Of a stretch of DNA of 64,000 bases, positions 25,312 to 34,445 are shown one piece after another. The number at the start of each line of letters is the position of its first letter. Within the stretch, counting starts at the first letter, position 1. Both the position numbers and the translations under genes were made by a program. Source of the stretch: Pueribacillus sp041725775 (GTDB lineage Bacteria; Bacillota; Bacilli; Bacillales; UBA6769); contig NZ_JBEUEL010000003.1 of NCBI RefSeq assembly GCF_041725775.1, positions 62,001 through 126,000 of the forward strand, in the 5' to 3' direction. The notes under the pieces were generated by a model. The model was not told where the DNA came from. It saw only the letters and a list, made by a program, of their open reading frames with translations, and ran no database searches.

Positions 25312-27396
25312 CTAATGAATAAGTTTTCCCGATTTCGCTTTTCGCTTCAAAGGGGCGCTAAGTTTATTAATAGGCTCTTTAAGCAGTAGTCCTAACAGTA
25401 ACGTCGAAACAATAAAAACCGTAAGCATGGCGAAATCTTTTAAAACAAGATCCCACAGAACGCCTCCGACTGCTTCGCGCAAAAGACTTATCGCATACGT
25501 AAAAGGCAAAAGCGGATAGATTGCTTGGAAAAAAGGAGGCGTCAATTGAATTGGGAAAGTTCCTCCTGACCCTGCAATTTGGAGCACGAGCAAAATAATC
25601 GCAAGTGCTTTTCCGACGTTGTTAAATATAGTGACGAAAGTGTATACGATAAGCATGAACGTTGCACTTAGAAAAAGTCCGAACAGAACGAATAATAATG
25701 GGTTCGCGACGTATGTTTTCAAAAGATAAAGATCTCCGAGTGTCACAATAACCGATTGGAGCAGTGCAATTGTTAAAAATGTGAAAAAGCGTCCAAAATA
25801 GACGTCAGTGCTCGTATAGTGTTGATGTTCGTCATGCACGTTAACGGTAATTAATGAAACGAGCAGCAATGCACCGACCCATAACGAAAGCGCGGTGAAA
25901 AAAGGTGACATCGCGGATCCATAATTTGGGATAGGGAATAATTTATGCTCAGTCAACACGATAGGATTAGCGAAAAAGTCACTTTCTTTTTCATAATCAT
26001 TAACTAACAATGCAATGATTTCATCGATATCTGCTTCTTTTTCGAACTTCCGTATTTCATCTGCAAGATCAGTAATTTTTGCTTTTGTCGCTGGAAGGCT
26101 TTGTTTTATCGTTTCAATTTCGTCTTTTCCGATCTCTAGTCCTTTTGATGCATCGGTTAAAATTTTTTGGACATCAGGAATTGCTTCGTTTATTCCTGTT
26201 AACATTTTTTCCGCTTTTTCAGCTGATTGTTGAGCTTTCATAATTCCTTGTGCAAGCTTTGGTTCAATTTCGTTGTCAAAGCGATTAAGCATTTTTTCGA
26301 TGATTCCAACTGTCTGGTCTGTTTTTTCGACTGATAGCTGTATATTAGAATCGAGTGCTTTCACTTGTTCTGAAAGTAATGTGTTCACTTCTTGAAGATG
26401 GTTAATTTCTTCGGAAAGCACGTTTGCTTCTGACAAGTTGTTTATTCTAGTAAACAGCGCAATTAAATTGTTTGATACGGTAATACCTGTTTGAATTCGA
26501 GTGCGTGTTTGCTCGATAAATGTAGGTTCAACTTCACTCGTTACGTTATTTGCTGTATGCGCTGCTTGCTCAAGTAAAAGCATGTCTTGTTTTACGTTCG
26601 GTGCGATTGTTTCACTAAGTTGTTGTCCTCGTTCAAGGAATTCAGTAATGTTGTCCGTTAGTTCCGCCCCATTTTGCGCCATTTCTGTAACGATCGGTAA
26701 ATAGTTTTGAGCATCGGAGACGATTTTTTCTGCTTTAATTGCGTCGTTGAGTCCGGAGTTAATGACTTGTTCTAACTCTGGAAATCTTTTTTCTAATTTA
26801 AAAATGAAATCTCGCACTCTTTTAATTGAAGGCAATTCTTTTTTTAGCTCAAGTCCGAGCTCGTTCATCACTTTAAAAATTGTTTCCGATGCAACTTTTA
26901 CGAAATTTGAACTTATTTCATCAACGACGTTCGATGCTCCAGTCGAAGTTATTTTCGGTGCAATCGCATTGATTTTTTCATTGACTGTATAAATAATTTC
27001 TGGTTTCGTCGGGTTATCAGTTACAACTGATGCGATTTTTTCCGAGAAATCCTGCGGGATGACGAGACTAGCGTAATAATTTCCGTGCATGACTCCGTCA
27101 TGTCCTTCCTTCTCATTGTCTACAAACGTCCACCCAAGTTTTTTATTCGTTTTTAAAGCATTTACTACTTCATTGCCGATGTGAATTTGTTCGCCAAACA
27201 CATTTGCACCAACATCATTATTCGTAACAGCGATTTTTAGCTGATTTGTATTTCCGTAAGGATCCCACGAAGCTTTAATGTTAAACCATGCGTACAATGA
27301 CGGTAAAAAAATGAGCCCAAAGACAATGACCGCGGTAGCCCAATTTGTGAAGATTAGCTGTAAATCATGTTTGTAAATAGAAAAGATATTTTTCAA
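25312..27396 (-). CDS. YhgE/Pip domain membrane protein (paralogue 1)
   Basis: 694 aa. The topology is typical of the YhgE/Pip group: one N-terminal helix (about 13-35, followed by WDPYGNTNQLKIAVTNND), a long extracytoplasmic coiled-coil region (about 180-480), then five or six C-terminal helices (about 510-670) resembling the ABC-2 permease fold. Members are linked to envelope functions, type VII secretion and phage or bacteriocin reception, so the exact role here is open. It starts with TTG at 27396 after AGGAGT. Divergent from the padR operon; a second paralogue lies at 59566. Confidence 0.85.
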   Translation of the reverse strand: MKNIFSIYKHDLQLIFTNWATAVIVFGLIFLPSLYAWFNIKASWDPYGNTNQLKIAVTNNDVGANVFGEQIHIGNEVVNALKTNKKLGWTFVDNEKEGHDGVMHGNYYASLVIPQDFSEKIASVVTDNPTKPEIIYTVNEKINAIAPKITSTGASNVVDEISSNFVKVASETIFKVMNELGLELKKELPSIKRVRDFIFKLEKRFPELEQVINSGLNDAIKAEKIVSDAQNYLPIVTEMAQNGAELTDNITEFLERGQQLSETIAPNVKQDMLLLEQAAHTANNVTSEVEPTFIEQTRTRIQTGITVSNNLIALFTRINNLSEANVLSEEINHLQEVNTLLSEQVKALDSNIQLSVEKTDQTVGIIEKMLNRFDNEIEPKLAQGIMKAQQSAEKAEKMLTGINEAIPDVQKILTDASKGLEIGKDEIETIKQSLPATKAKITDLADEIRKFEKEADIDEIIALLVNDYEKESDFFANPIVLTEHKLFPIPNYGSAMSPFFTALSLWVGALLLVSLITVNVHDEHQHYTSTDVYFGRFFTFLTIALLQSVIVTLGDLYLLKTYVANPLLFVLFGLFLSATFMLIVYTFVTIFNNVGKALAIILLVLQIAGSGGTFPIQLTPPFFQAIYPLLPFTYAISLLREAVGGVLWDLVLKDFAMLTVFIVSTLLLGLLLKEPINKLSAPLKRKAKSGKLIH

Positions 27397-27440
27397 TGAA
27401 AAGACTCCTAAACAGTCGTAATATACTTATGTTTCCAAAA

Positions 27441-27460
27441 AATGAATCGGTTTATTCATT
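27441..27460. promoter_or_regulatory. Candidate operator in the yhgE-padR intergenic region
   Basis: Inverted repeat AATGAAT-6 nt-ATTCATT, 45 bp upstream of the YhgE-like start and upstream of the padR promoter. Its position between divergent genes is right for a shared regulator binding site. Which protein binds is not known; PadR is the obvious candidate. Confidence 0.4.
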
Positions 27461-27479
27461 ATGTTTTTTAAACAATACC

Positions 27480-27508
27480 TTGCAATGCACAATAGAATGA
27501 TGTATTCT
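27480..27508 (+). promoter_or_regulatory. Promoter for the padR operon
   Basis: TTGCAA (27480-27485), a 17-bp spacer and TATTCT (27503-27508), about 60 bp before the padR start. Confidence 0.5.
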
Positions 27509-27568
27509 TGTATTAAATGGTATTATATATTGCACAGTAGCGGTGATCGCTCATAGGAGATGAGGAAA

Positions 27569-27886
27569 ATGAATGTTCAATTTAAAAAAGGTGTCCTTGA
27601 ACTATGTGTTCTCGTTTTAATTTCAAAACGTGATCAATACGGGTATGAGCTCGTTCAAAATATTTCAAAGCGCATTGACGTTGCTGAAGGTACGATTTAT
27701 CCGCTATTGCGCCGGTTGACGAAAGAAGGTTATTTTACAACGTATTTAGCTGAATCTTCAGAAGGTCCTTCACGAAAATATTACTCGTTAACCGATAAAG
27801 GTAGGCAGTATATGGATGAATTAATTGAGCAGTGGAAGATGTTTAGCAAAAGTGTGAATGAACTGATTGAGGAGGCTTTACAATGA
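27569..27886 (+). CDS. PadR-family transcriptional regulator
   Basis: 105 aa, a short PadR protein consisting mainly of the winged helix (FKKGVLELCVLVLISKRDQY; GTIYPLLRRLTKEGY). The ATG at 27569 lies 8 bp after AGGAG; an upstream in-frame ATG at 27560 overlaps that RBS. First gene of an operon with DUF1700 and DUF4097 proteins, a widespread Firmicute envelope-stress arrangement in which PadR represses the operon. Its stop overlaps the next gene by 4 bp. Confidence 0.9.
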   Translation: MNVQFKKGVLELCVLVLISKRDQYGYELVQNISKRIDVAEGTIYPLLRRLTKEGYFTTYLAESSEGPSRKYYSLTDKGRQYMDELIEQWKMFSKSVNELIEEALQ

Positions 27887-28437
27887 CGAAGGCAGAGTTT
27901 TTACAAGCGTTGGAGAGAGAGCTTCAGAAACTGAAAGATTATGAAAGAGAAGAAATTTTGTACGATTTCGAAGAGCATTTCGCTGCCGGACTTGCAGAAG
28001 GAAAACGAGAAGATGAAATTGCTAGCGACCTCGGCGATCCAAAGATAATTGCGAAAGAGTTGCTCGTCGACTATCGCGTCACTCAAGCTGAGACCGAAAA
28101 GTCTGTAAAAAATATATTTCAAGCGATGATTGCGACGATTAGTTTAAGCTTTTTTAATCTTATTTTCGTATTAGGGCCAGCTGCAGCGGTTATCGGTGTG
28201 TATATCGGGTTAGGTGTTACCGCCATTACGCTTGTTTTATCCCCGTTAGGTTGGTTTATTTCATTCCTGTTCGGTTTTGGTCAAGTGAACATGTTGCAAT
28301 CATTTTTTGCATCCGTATTGTTTTGTGGAATCGGCTTATTGTTAAGCGTAGGGGTTTATTATTTCGGTAAATTTTTATATGATTTGCTATTAAAATACAT
28401 TAAATTTAATTTGCGAATTGTGAAGGGGGAAAAATAA
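27883..28437 (+). CDS. DUF1700 (HAAS-domain) membrane protein
   Basis: 184 aa. The N-terminal ~80 residues form the HAAS helical domain (YEREEILYDFEEHFAAGLAE; DEIASDLGDPKIIAKELL), followed by three hydrophobic segments (about 85-170). The domain is thought to act in signalling at the membrane. Overlaps padR by 4 bp and is followed 1 bp later by the DUF4097 gene, so all three are coupled. Confidence 0.85.
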   Translation: MTKAEFLQALERELQKLKDYEREEILYDFEEHFAAGLAEGKREDEIASDLGDPKIIAKELLVDYRVTQAETEKSVKNIFQAMIATISLSFFNLIFVLGPAAAVIGVYIGLGVTAITLVLSPLGWFISFLFGFGQVNMLQSFFASVLFCGIGLLLSVGVYYFGKFLYDLLLKYIKFNLRIVKGEK

Positions 28438-28438
28438 G

Positions 28439-29278
28439 TTGAAAAAGCTTGCGTTAATTGGTGTCGTGCTTATCTTTTTCGGGGCAGTTGGTTTACTTTT
28501 AAACAGTGGTTCAGGCTTTTTGAATAGTGAAAATGTCACTATAGATGAAGTGAAAACGATCGGAAGTGAAGGCGTTGAGACGATTGAAATTAAAGTTGAT
28601 ATCGGAAAAGTAAACATTACGGAAAGTAATACAGATGAGATTGTTGTTCATTATCGAGGTAATGTACCGACGGAACAGTTTAAGTTTGTGGCGGAGCGAA
28701 ATGGGAATCATGCAAATATTGCGGCTCACTCAAAGAGAAGTTTTTTCTCGGTTCCATTTATTAATACTAACTGGAATACGAAGCGGAATCTAGAGATTGC
28801 ACTTCCGAAAAAGAGATTAACAAAGGTCGTCGTCCATGGTGATGTAGCCAAAATTGATATCGGAACGAAAAACGTAGCGGAACTAATTGTTAATAGTGAT
28901 GTAGGGGAAATTTCCATCGAAAAGTTTCATGGTGAACGCATGGAGTTGCGTACCGATGCAGGTACGGTGTCCGTTGCAGAAGCATCAGGTGAGCTCGATG
29001 TTCAGACTGATACTGGAAATATTGACCTAGTGATGAGTGAAATAACGAAAGACATTCGTTTAAAATCTGATGTTGGAGCGATTCACGTCGTTATGAAACA
29101 GGTACCAGAATCACTAGTATTAGACGTTGATAGTGAGGTTGGGAATGTAAGTGTTACTCGATTAGCAGGCTTTGAACAGTTAACTGGAAAACCGCTCCGT
29201 GCTCACAAAGGAGAAGGGGGTCCGCTCCTTGACGTCAAGACAGATGTCGGTTCGATTACGATTGAACAGAGAGATTAG
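28439..29278 (+). CDS. DUF4097-family beta-repeat protein
   Basis: 279 aa. A single N-terminal membrane anchor (about 4-22) followed by an extracytoplasmic right-handed beta-type repeat: successive DVGKVNI, DVAKIDI, DVGEISI, DAGTVSV, DTGNIDL, DVGAIHV and DVGSITI units, typical of DUF4097 (LiaG-like). The TTG start follows GGGGGAAAA. With PadR and the HAAS protein it probably forms an envelope-stress module; the ligand is unknown. Confidence 0.83.
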   Translation: MKKLALIGVVLIFFGAVGLLLNSGSGFLNSENVTIDEVKTIGSEGVETIEIKVDIGKVNITESNTDEIVVHYRGNVPTEQFKFVAERNGNHANIAAHSKRSFFSVPFINTNWNTKRNLEIALPKKRLTKVVVHGDVAKIDIGTKNVAELIVNSDVGEISIEKFHGERMELRTDAGTVSVAEASGELDVQTDTGNIDLVMSEITKDIRLKSDVGAIHVVMKQVPESLVLDVDSEVGNVSVTRLAGFEQLTGKPLRAHKGEGGPLLDVKTDVGSITIEQRD

Positions 29279-29397
29279 GATTGCAGATAATCGCATCTTC
29301 ATACGATCCCATAACGATTGTCATTTGCCTCTAAAAACAAAAAAAGTTACGATGGATAAGGAGTTTTTATTTTGTTGAGAAGTGAGGAGTGAACGAA

Positions 29398-30384
29398 TTG
29401 GACAATCGGATTAACGTTGGAATTGTTGGATATGGTAACTTAGGGAGAGGTGTATTGCTTTCACTAAAGGATAATCCAGATATGCATCCCATTGCCATTT
29501 TTACACGGAGAAATCCGGACGAACTGCATATTGACGATGACAACGTGAAAGTTGAACATATTTCAAATATCGGTAACTATCAAAATACGATTGATGTGAT
29601 GATTTTATGTGGTGGGTCGGCGACAGATTTGCCTGAGCAAGGCCCGAGTTTAGCAAAGTTGTTTAATACGGTGGACAGTTATGATACGCATGCGAAAATT
29701 CCTGAGTATTTTGCTGCTGTGGATGAGGCGGCAAAAGAGAGTGGAAAAACGAGCGTCATTTCAGTAGGCTGGGATCCCGGTTTGTTTTCATTGAATCGGA
29801 TGTTAACGGAAGCTGTACTACCTAACGGGGAGACGTATACTTTTTGGGGAAAAGGCTTGAGCCAAGGGCATTCCGATGCAGTTAGACGGGTGGACGGGGT
29901 AAAAGCGGGCGTACAATATACGATTCCTTCTGAAGAGGTGATGAATCGTGTTCGAAGCGGAGAAAATCCGATGCTTTCAACGGCGGAGAAACATAAACGT
30001 GAGTGCTATGTCGTTCCAATGGAAGGTGCCGATCAAGCGAAAATTGAGCATGAGATTAAAACGATGCCGAATTATTTTGCAGATTATGATACAACGGTTC
30101 ATTTCATTAGCGAAGAAGAGCTCCGTGAAAATCATTCGAACATGCCTCACGGTGGTTTCGTCATTCATAGTGGAAAAACAGGCAATAACCATAAGCAAAT
30201 TATAGAGTTCTCGCTAAAGCTTGAAAGCAACCCTGAATTTACCGCAAGCGTTCTCGTTGCCTATGCGAGAGCGGCATACCGTCTAAATCAAAATGATCAA
30301 ACAGGTGCCAAAACGTTATATGATATTCCGCCGGGACTTTTATCGATGAAAACCCCTGAACAATTGCGCAAAGAGCTCCTGTAA
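29398..30384 (+). CDS. ddh: meso-Diaminopimelate D-dehydrogenase
   Basis: 328 aa. NADPH-dependent interconversion of tetrahydrodipicolinate and meso-diaminopimelate, a one-step route to lysine and peptidoglycan precursor. The Rossmann motif VGIVGYGNLG is at the N terminus; VGWDPGLFSLNRML and FWGKGLSQGHSDAVRR are characteristic. The TTG at 29398 is chosen because GAGGAG ends 8 bp upstream; a GTG at 29389 overlaps that RBS. Single gene. Many bacilli rely on the acetylase or succinylase pathway, so this is an alternative or additional route. Confidence 0.9.
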   Translation: MDNRINVGIVGYGNLGRGVLLSLKDNPDMHPIAIFTRRNPDELHIDDDNVKVEHISNIGNYQNTIDVMILCGGSATDLPEQGPSLAKLFNTVDSYDTHAKIPEYFAAVDEAAKESGKTSVISVGWDPGLFSLNRMLTEAVLPNGETYTFWGKGLSQGHSDAVRRVDGVKAGVQYTIPSEEVMNRVRSGENPMLSTAEKHKRECYVVPMEGADQAKIEHEIKTMPNYFADYDTTVHFISEEELRENHSNMPHGGFVIHSGKTGNNHKQIIEFSLKLESNPEFTASVLVAYARAAYRLNQNDQTGAKTLYDIPPGLLSMKTPEQLRKELL

Positions 30385-30640
30385 TTGTTGAGTGAAAAGA
30401 GGAAGTTACTTTCTGTTATGAAAAGGAGTAATGTCCTTATTACTTTTCAGAGGTAGGCATTTAATTTTGGAAATAGACGAAGTTACTACCACATAATGAG
30501 AGTGGGAATTGGAATAAAAAGGAATCCGGCAACATTTCAGTAAAAATCCATTTTTTTTGACCGTTATAGCAAACGTTCAGTTTCGTGCAATTTTAATAAA
30601 CATATAGTAAACGGATGCGTTTTCAAGTATAAATGCGAAC

Positions 30641-30853
30641 ATGCTTGCGTCGAGTATTAATAAGACAGGTCTCAATCCTGAGAAATTGAAACGAAAAGAA
30701 AAAGTGATTTCAGCCATACGAGTTCATGGACGAAAGCGTGGCGAGACATTTGGTCTGCCAGGCACGGTGTCGGCACGATTGAAAAAATTGAATCTGCGCA
30801 TGACAATGATTGCACAATTAAAAGAAGAATATAGAACTGTAAGAATCCTCTAA
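30641..30853 (+). CDS. Hypothetical small basic protein (doubtful)
   Basis: 70 aa, rich in Lys/Arg (KLKRKEKVISAIRVHGRKRG), with no recognisable family, no membrane segment and no clear RBS. The frame stays open for ten codons upstream of the ATG. It is the only open stretch in the 575-bp gap between ddh and the methyltransferase and could be a gene remnant. The rest of that gap shows only a weak hairpin near 30420-30450. Confidence 0.25.
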   Translation: MLASSINKTGLNPEKLKRKEKVISAIRVHGRKRGETFGLPGTVSARLKKLNLRMTMIAQLKEEYRTVRIL

Positions 30854-30861
30854 AGAATGAA

Positions 30862-30888
30862 CACCCACTTGTGTAATACGAGTGGGTG
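30862..30888. terminator. Stem-loop between convergent genes
   Basis: CACCCACT (30862-30869) / AGTGGGTG (30881-30888). Flanks are only moderately T-rich; it probably serves the minus-strand methyltransferase. Confidence 0.5.
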
Positions 30889-30959
30889 CTATTTGCATGT
30901 GTACCGTTTACGTTATCACGTAGCTATCGAGCCGTGACCGATCGCGTGTAAATGGTTTA

Positions 30960-31556
30960 TTATCGCTTTTGAATCAATGCTTGAATGACGTGGCATAAAC
31001 CGGTGTGAAGAACGCCTTCATGTCTTGTCGCTTCCCCATAATAGAAATGAATGTATTTCCAGTCCGAAAAGCGGTGCAAAATATCTTCAGGTGTATAGAG
31101 CATCTCAAGTACTGAAGGACCACCAGTTTTATAGTCTAGTTGGTGTATGGAATATACTTCTGTCGCATACATTCCACCTGGTTTTACAGCTTTTTTAATT
31201 CCTTGAAGTAGACTGTTTTTCGCATCTCCACTTATGTGACCCCAAACGTTCACAATGATGTCCCACGAATGTTCTTGCCATATTACTTGTTCTAGATCTA
31301 CGAGTTCTGTTTCAACTTTTACTCCGCGTTGTTCTGCGAGGGTTTTCGTTTTCTCAAGTCCAACTTCTGAATAGTCCCAAGCTGTGACGTGAAACCCTTG
31401 TTCCGCTAAATAAACAGCATTCCGGCCTTCACCTTCCGCAATCGCTAACACACGTTCACCCTTTAGTTGACGAGCGATCTGTTTAATAAAAGGATTTGGT
31501 TCTGTACCATACACGTATTCATCTTGGTTAAATCGTTGGTCCCAATGATTTCCCAT
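30960..31556 (-). CDS. SAM-dependent methyltransferase (class I)
   Basis: 198 aa with a Rossmann-like SAM-binding motif VLAIAEGEGRNAVYLAEQG near residues 35-53, then VTAWDYSEVGL and IIVNVWGHI. Most like the small TehB/thiol methyltransferase group. Substrate unknown. RBS GGAGG lies about 10 bp before the ATG. Transcribed alone. Confidence 0.82.
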   Translation of the reverse strand: MGNHWDQRFNQDEYVYGTEPNPFIKQIARQLKGERVLAIAEGEGRNAVYLAEQGFHVTAWDYSEVGLEKTKTLAEQRGVKVETELVDLEQVIWQEHSWDIIVNVWGHISGDAKNSLLQGIKKAVKPGGMYATEVYSIHQLDYKTGGPSVLEMLYTPEDILHRFSDWKYIHFYYGEATRHEGVLHTGLCHVIQALIQKR

Positions 31557-31761
31557 TATATCTATCCTCCAGTCTTAATTTTTTATTCAATAAGTCGCAA
31601 AAAACCACTGCACATCTTGTTGTTACTGCTACGTTTAAAGCCAAATTTCTTCTGTGATTACTCCGGTTTTCGCTCTCTGATTTCTAACCTTCTAGGTATT
31701 CACCTATCTGTTATTTAATCATAAACTAGAGTGAACTCACATATGAAGGATGTGTTTGGAG

Positions 31762-32847
31762 TTGACAGGGAACGTTTTAAACTACTTTGCTGGTGGGAAT
31801 ACGTCAAAAGGATTTTATAGTTTATTTGATTCCAATTTAGCAAATCTTGAACGTCTTTTTATTTTAAAAGGTGGACCAGGCACAGGCAAATCGTATTTAA
31901 TTAAAAAAGTCGGAAGGGAATGGAAAAAAAGAGGTTACTCCCTCGAATATATGTATTGCTCGTCTGATAAAGATTCGGTAGATGGAATTGTCATCCGTGA
32001 ATTGAATGTTGGTATCGTTGACGGTACGAAACCGCATGTGCTTGAACCGAAGTTCCCTGGGGTCATCGATGATTATGTTAATTTAGGTGTAGCGTGGGAT
32101 GCATATAAATTAAGAAACAAAAAAGATGAAATTATTCCGTTGACGAAACAAGTAAGCGCCGCTTTTCAATCGGCATACGATTCGTTCCGGGATGCACAAG
32201 TATTACATGAAAAACGCAAGCTAAGAGTAAATCAATCGCTGAATAGCGATAAAGTTAAGATGCTTACGGAAGAGCTCGTTAATACGCTATTTAATCAAAA
32301 ATCGCAAGTGGCGACAGCTATCATTAAACATCGTTTCCATGGTGCTAATACACCGACGGGACCGTTTAGCTTTATGGAGGAACTGATACAACCTCTCCAG
32401 AAACGATATTTTTTAAACGGTCGTCCAGGAACAGGGAAGTCAACGTTATTACAACGATTATTGCTTGAAGCTGAAGTTCGGGGCTATGATGCGGAAGTGT
32501 ATCATTGTGGATTTGAACCAGAAAACATTGATCTCTTGATTATAAGAGAATTGGATGTGGCTATTTTTGATAATAAGTATCCCCACGAGCTTCAACCTGA
32601 GCGAGAGACAGATGTCGTCATTAATATGGAAGAAGCTGTATTAGAAATCGACATGTTTGAAGAGGATGAAACAGTCATTCAAACGTATGAGAAAAATATG
32701 AATGAAGGCATTGCATCGTTAGCAAAGGCAAAAATATTGCGTGACAAACTTGAAGACTATTATATTCATGCGATGGACTTCAGTGTTACGACGAAAATAC
32801 GTAATCATATCCAACAAGAAATTGAACAAATTGCAAAAGGACAGTAG
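31762..32847 (+). CDS. Twin P-loop ATPase (PRK06851-type)
   Basis: 361 aa made of two similar halves, each with its own Walker A: GGPGTGKS near residue 38 and GRPGTGKS near 222. Each half continues with a matching segment (YCSSDKDSVDGIVIRELNVG versus YHCGFEPENIDLLIIRELDV), showing an internal duplication. A Firmicute family of unknown function, often annotated ATPase or nucleotide kinase. The TTG at 31762 is chosen because the family N terminus begins near MTGNVLNYFAGG and AAGGA lies 11 bp upstream; ATG at 31750 is possible. Confidence 0.75.
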   Translation: MTGNVLNYFAGGNTSKGFYSLFDSNLANLERLFILKGGPGTGKSYLIKKVGREWKKRGYSLEYMYCSSDKDSVDGIVIRELNVGIVDGTKPHVLEPKFPGVIDDYVNLGVAWDAYKLRNKKDEIIPLTKQVSAAFQSAYDSFRDAQVLHEKRKLRVNQSLNSDKVKMLTEELVNTLFNQKSQVATAIIKHRFHGANTPTGPFSFMEELIQPLQKRYFLNGRPGTGKSTLLQRLLLEAEVRGYDAEVYHCGFEPENIDLLIIRELDVAIFDNKYPHELQPERETDVVINMEEAVLEIDMFEEDETVIQTYEKNMNEGIASLAKAKILRDKLEDYYIHAMDFSVTTKIRNHIQQEIEQIAKGQ

Positions 32848-32870
32848 GTTATTTTATAAATTACTGTCCT
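32838..32870. terminator. Stem-loop between convergent genes
   Basis: Perfect 9-bp stem AGGACAGTA (32838-32846) / TACTGTCCT (32862-32870), overlapping the ATPase stop codon. No long T-run. Confidence 0.5.
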
Positions 32871-32886
32871 ACATTAGGTTGTAAAC

Positions 32887-33672
32887 TTATTCGATTGGTT
32901 TTACTTCATTTAGCACATCATTAAGTTGATGGAAGATCGGTTCGTTTCCGACGAGGACAAACGTCCCTTTTTCTTGTTGAATTCGTTTCACTTTGCCACC
33001 CGCTTCTTTTACGAGCAATAAGCCGGCTTCAATGTCCCAGGGATTTAATTTAAATTCCCAATAGCCGTCGAAACGACCAGCTGCGACTTGGCATAAATCG
33101 ATTGCAGCACTACCTGTTCGGCGAATACCGCCAATCTTTAAAATAACACCGTTAAAATAGTTCACGTTGTTATCCGGATCGGTTGCGCGGTCATATGGAA
33201 ATCCAGTTGAAACGACCGCTTGTGTTAATTGTTCAATCGTTGATACGTGAATTTGCTTCTCGTTAAGAAAAGCTCCGTGGCCTTTTACGGTCTCATACAT
33301 TTCATTTAGCATTGGAATGTAAACGAGCCCGATGACAGGTTCACCTTCATATTTTAATGCGACGGAAATAGAAAATAGCGGAAATCCGTGAGCATAGTTA
33401 ACGGTACCGTCAATCGGGTCAATCACCCATTCGTAATCGGATTGATTTGCATAGCTTCCGCTTTCTTCTGTCAGTAGCTGGTGAAAGGGGTACGTCGTTT
33501 GAATGCGCTCGATTAAAAATTGCTCCGTCCATATGTCGACTTCCGTTACGAGGTCAATGTCTGATGATTTTGATGTCATTTTCATCGGTGTTTGCAAACG
33601 ACGGATTTGCTCTTCACCTGCTTCGCGCATCCACTTTTTCATTTGCTCTGCCATTTTAAACCATTCGTTCAA
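32887..33672 (-). CDS. Inositol monophosphatase-family protein
   Basis: 261 aa. Mg-dependent phosphatase fold with metal-site motifs LTEESG (near 68), DPIDGTVNY (near 86-94) and a C-terminal NPWDIEAGLLLVKEAGG (near 206-222). Substrate may be inositol-1-phosphate, fructose-1,6-bisphosphate or a nucleotide phosphate. The TTG at 33672 is chosen because GGAGGTG lies 6 bp upstream; the longer ATG start at 33687 would include that RBS in the coding region. It lies 20 bp downstream of bshB2 and may be cotranscribed with it. Confidence 0.85.
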   Translation of the reverse strand: MNEWFKMAEQMKKWMREAGEEQIRRLQTPMKMTSKSSDIDLVTEVDIWTEQFLIERIQTTYPFHQLLTEESGSYANQSDYEWVIDPIDGTVNYAHGFPLFSISVALKYEGEPVIGLVYIPMLNEMYETVKGHGAFLNEKQIHVSTIEQLTQAVVSTGFPYDRATDPDNNVNYFNGVILKIGGIRRTGSAAIDLCQVAAGRFDGYWEFKLNPWDIEAGLLLVKEAGGKVKRIQQEKGTFVLVGNEPIFHQLNDVLNEVKPIE

Positions 33673-33692
33673 GTTGTGCACCTCCATTCACA

Positions 33693-34364
33693 CTAGTCCG
33701 ACCATTTGTAAACCCAGAAATATTCTGTATTGATTCGTTCTCGTACTTGTTTATCTTCAAGTCCGTGTTTAGCCGCTCTTCCGCGCACAAATGCTCCGAA
33801 TTGTGAAGCGTGTGCTTGAATGGCTACTAGTTTATCTTCTGCGTACGCGCTAACGTCACGGGTAATATGAGGAGGTCCAAGTTCATCAACACAATTGTTT
33901 GAAAATGCGACACAATGAACGGTAGGTCGTTCTGCTTTTGGAAGACGTTCAACCGCATGAATGACTGCGGCACCACATGCGTCATGATCAGGATGTACAC
34001 TATATCCAGGATAAAATGTAATGATGAGAGACGGTTTAAGCTCGTCAATTATCGGACTAAAATAATTAGCTAAATCATCAAGATCTTCAAATTCAAGCGT
34101 CTTATCACGAAGTCCGAGTAGACGTAAATCATTTATATTTAACGCTTCACAAGCTTTTTCAAGTTCTTTTTTTCGAATCTCTGGTAATGATTCACGCGTA
34201 GCAAAGGGAGGATTGCCCATATTTCGTCCCATTTCACCAAGTGTGCAACAAACGTATGTAAGTGGCACATTATTTTTCGTATACATTGCAATCGTTCCGG
34301 AAATCCCGAATGATTCATCATCAGGATGTGGGAAGATGACGAGTACGTGTTTTTCCTTTTCCAT
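33693..34364 (-). CDS. bshB2: Bacillithiol biosynthesis deacetylase BshB2
   Basis: 223 aa, LmbE/PIG-L family zinc deacetylase. It removes the acetyl group from GlcNAc-malate in bacillithiol synthesis and may also act as a conjugate amidase. Zinc-site motifs FPHPDDE near residues 10-16 and HPDHDACG near 125-132. The ATG at 34364 follows AAGGAGAG by 8 bp; the longer frame to 34433 lacks an RBS. It is next to a yojF homologue, the same pair as yojF-yojG in B. subtilis, which supports the BshB2 rather than BshB1 assignment. Confidence 0.9.
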   Translation of the reverse strand: MEKEKHVLVIFPHPDDESFGISGTIAMYTKNNVPLTYVCCTLGEMGRNMGNPPFATRESLPEIRKKELEKACEALNINDLRLLGLRDKTLEFEDLDDLANYFSPIIDELKPSLIITFYPGYSVHPDHDACGAAVIHAVERLPKAERPTVHCVAFSNNCVDELGPPHITRDVSAYAEDKLVAIQAHASQFGAFVRGRAAKHGLEDKQVRERINTEYFWVYKWSD

Positions 34365-34445
34365 TTTGTTAACTCTCCTTTTCAGTATCGAATGACAAAA
34401 CTCAGCTGGAAGAGGCGGTCTTTTATTTTGCACTTTGACTTCTAG

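Noticed and set aside
25013..25322. Overlapping short frames on both strands between purU and the YhgE-like gene
   Set aside because: No RBS, no recognisable domain, composition not coding-like; reported only as a gap.
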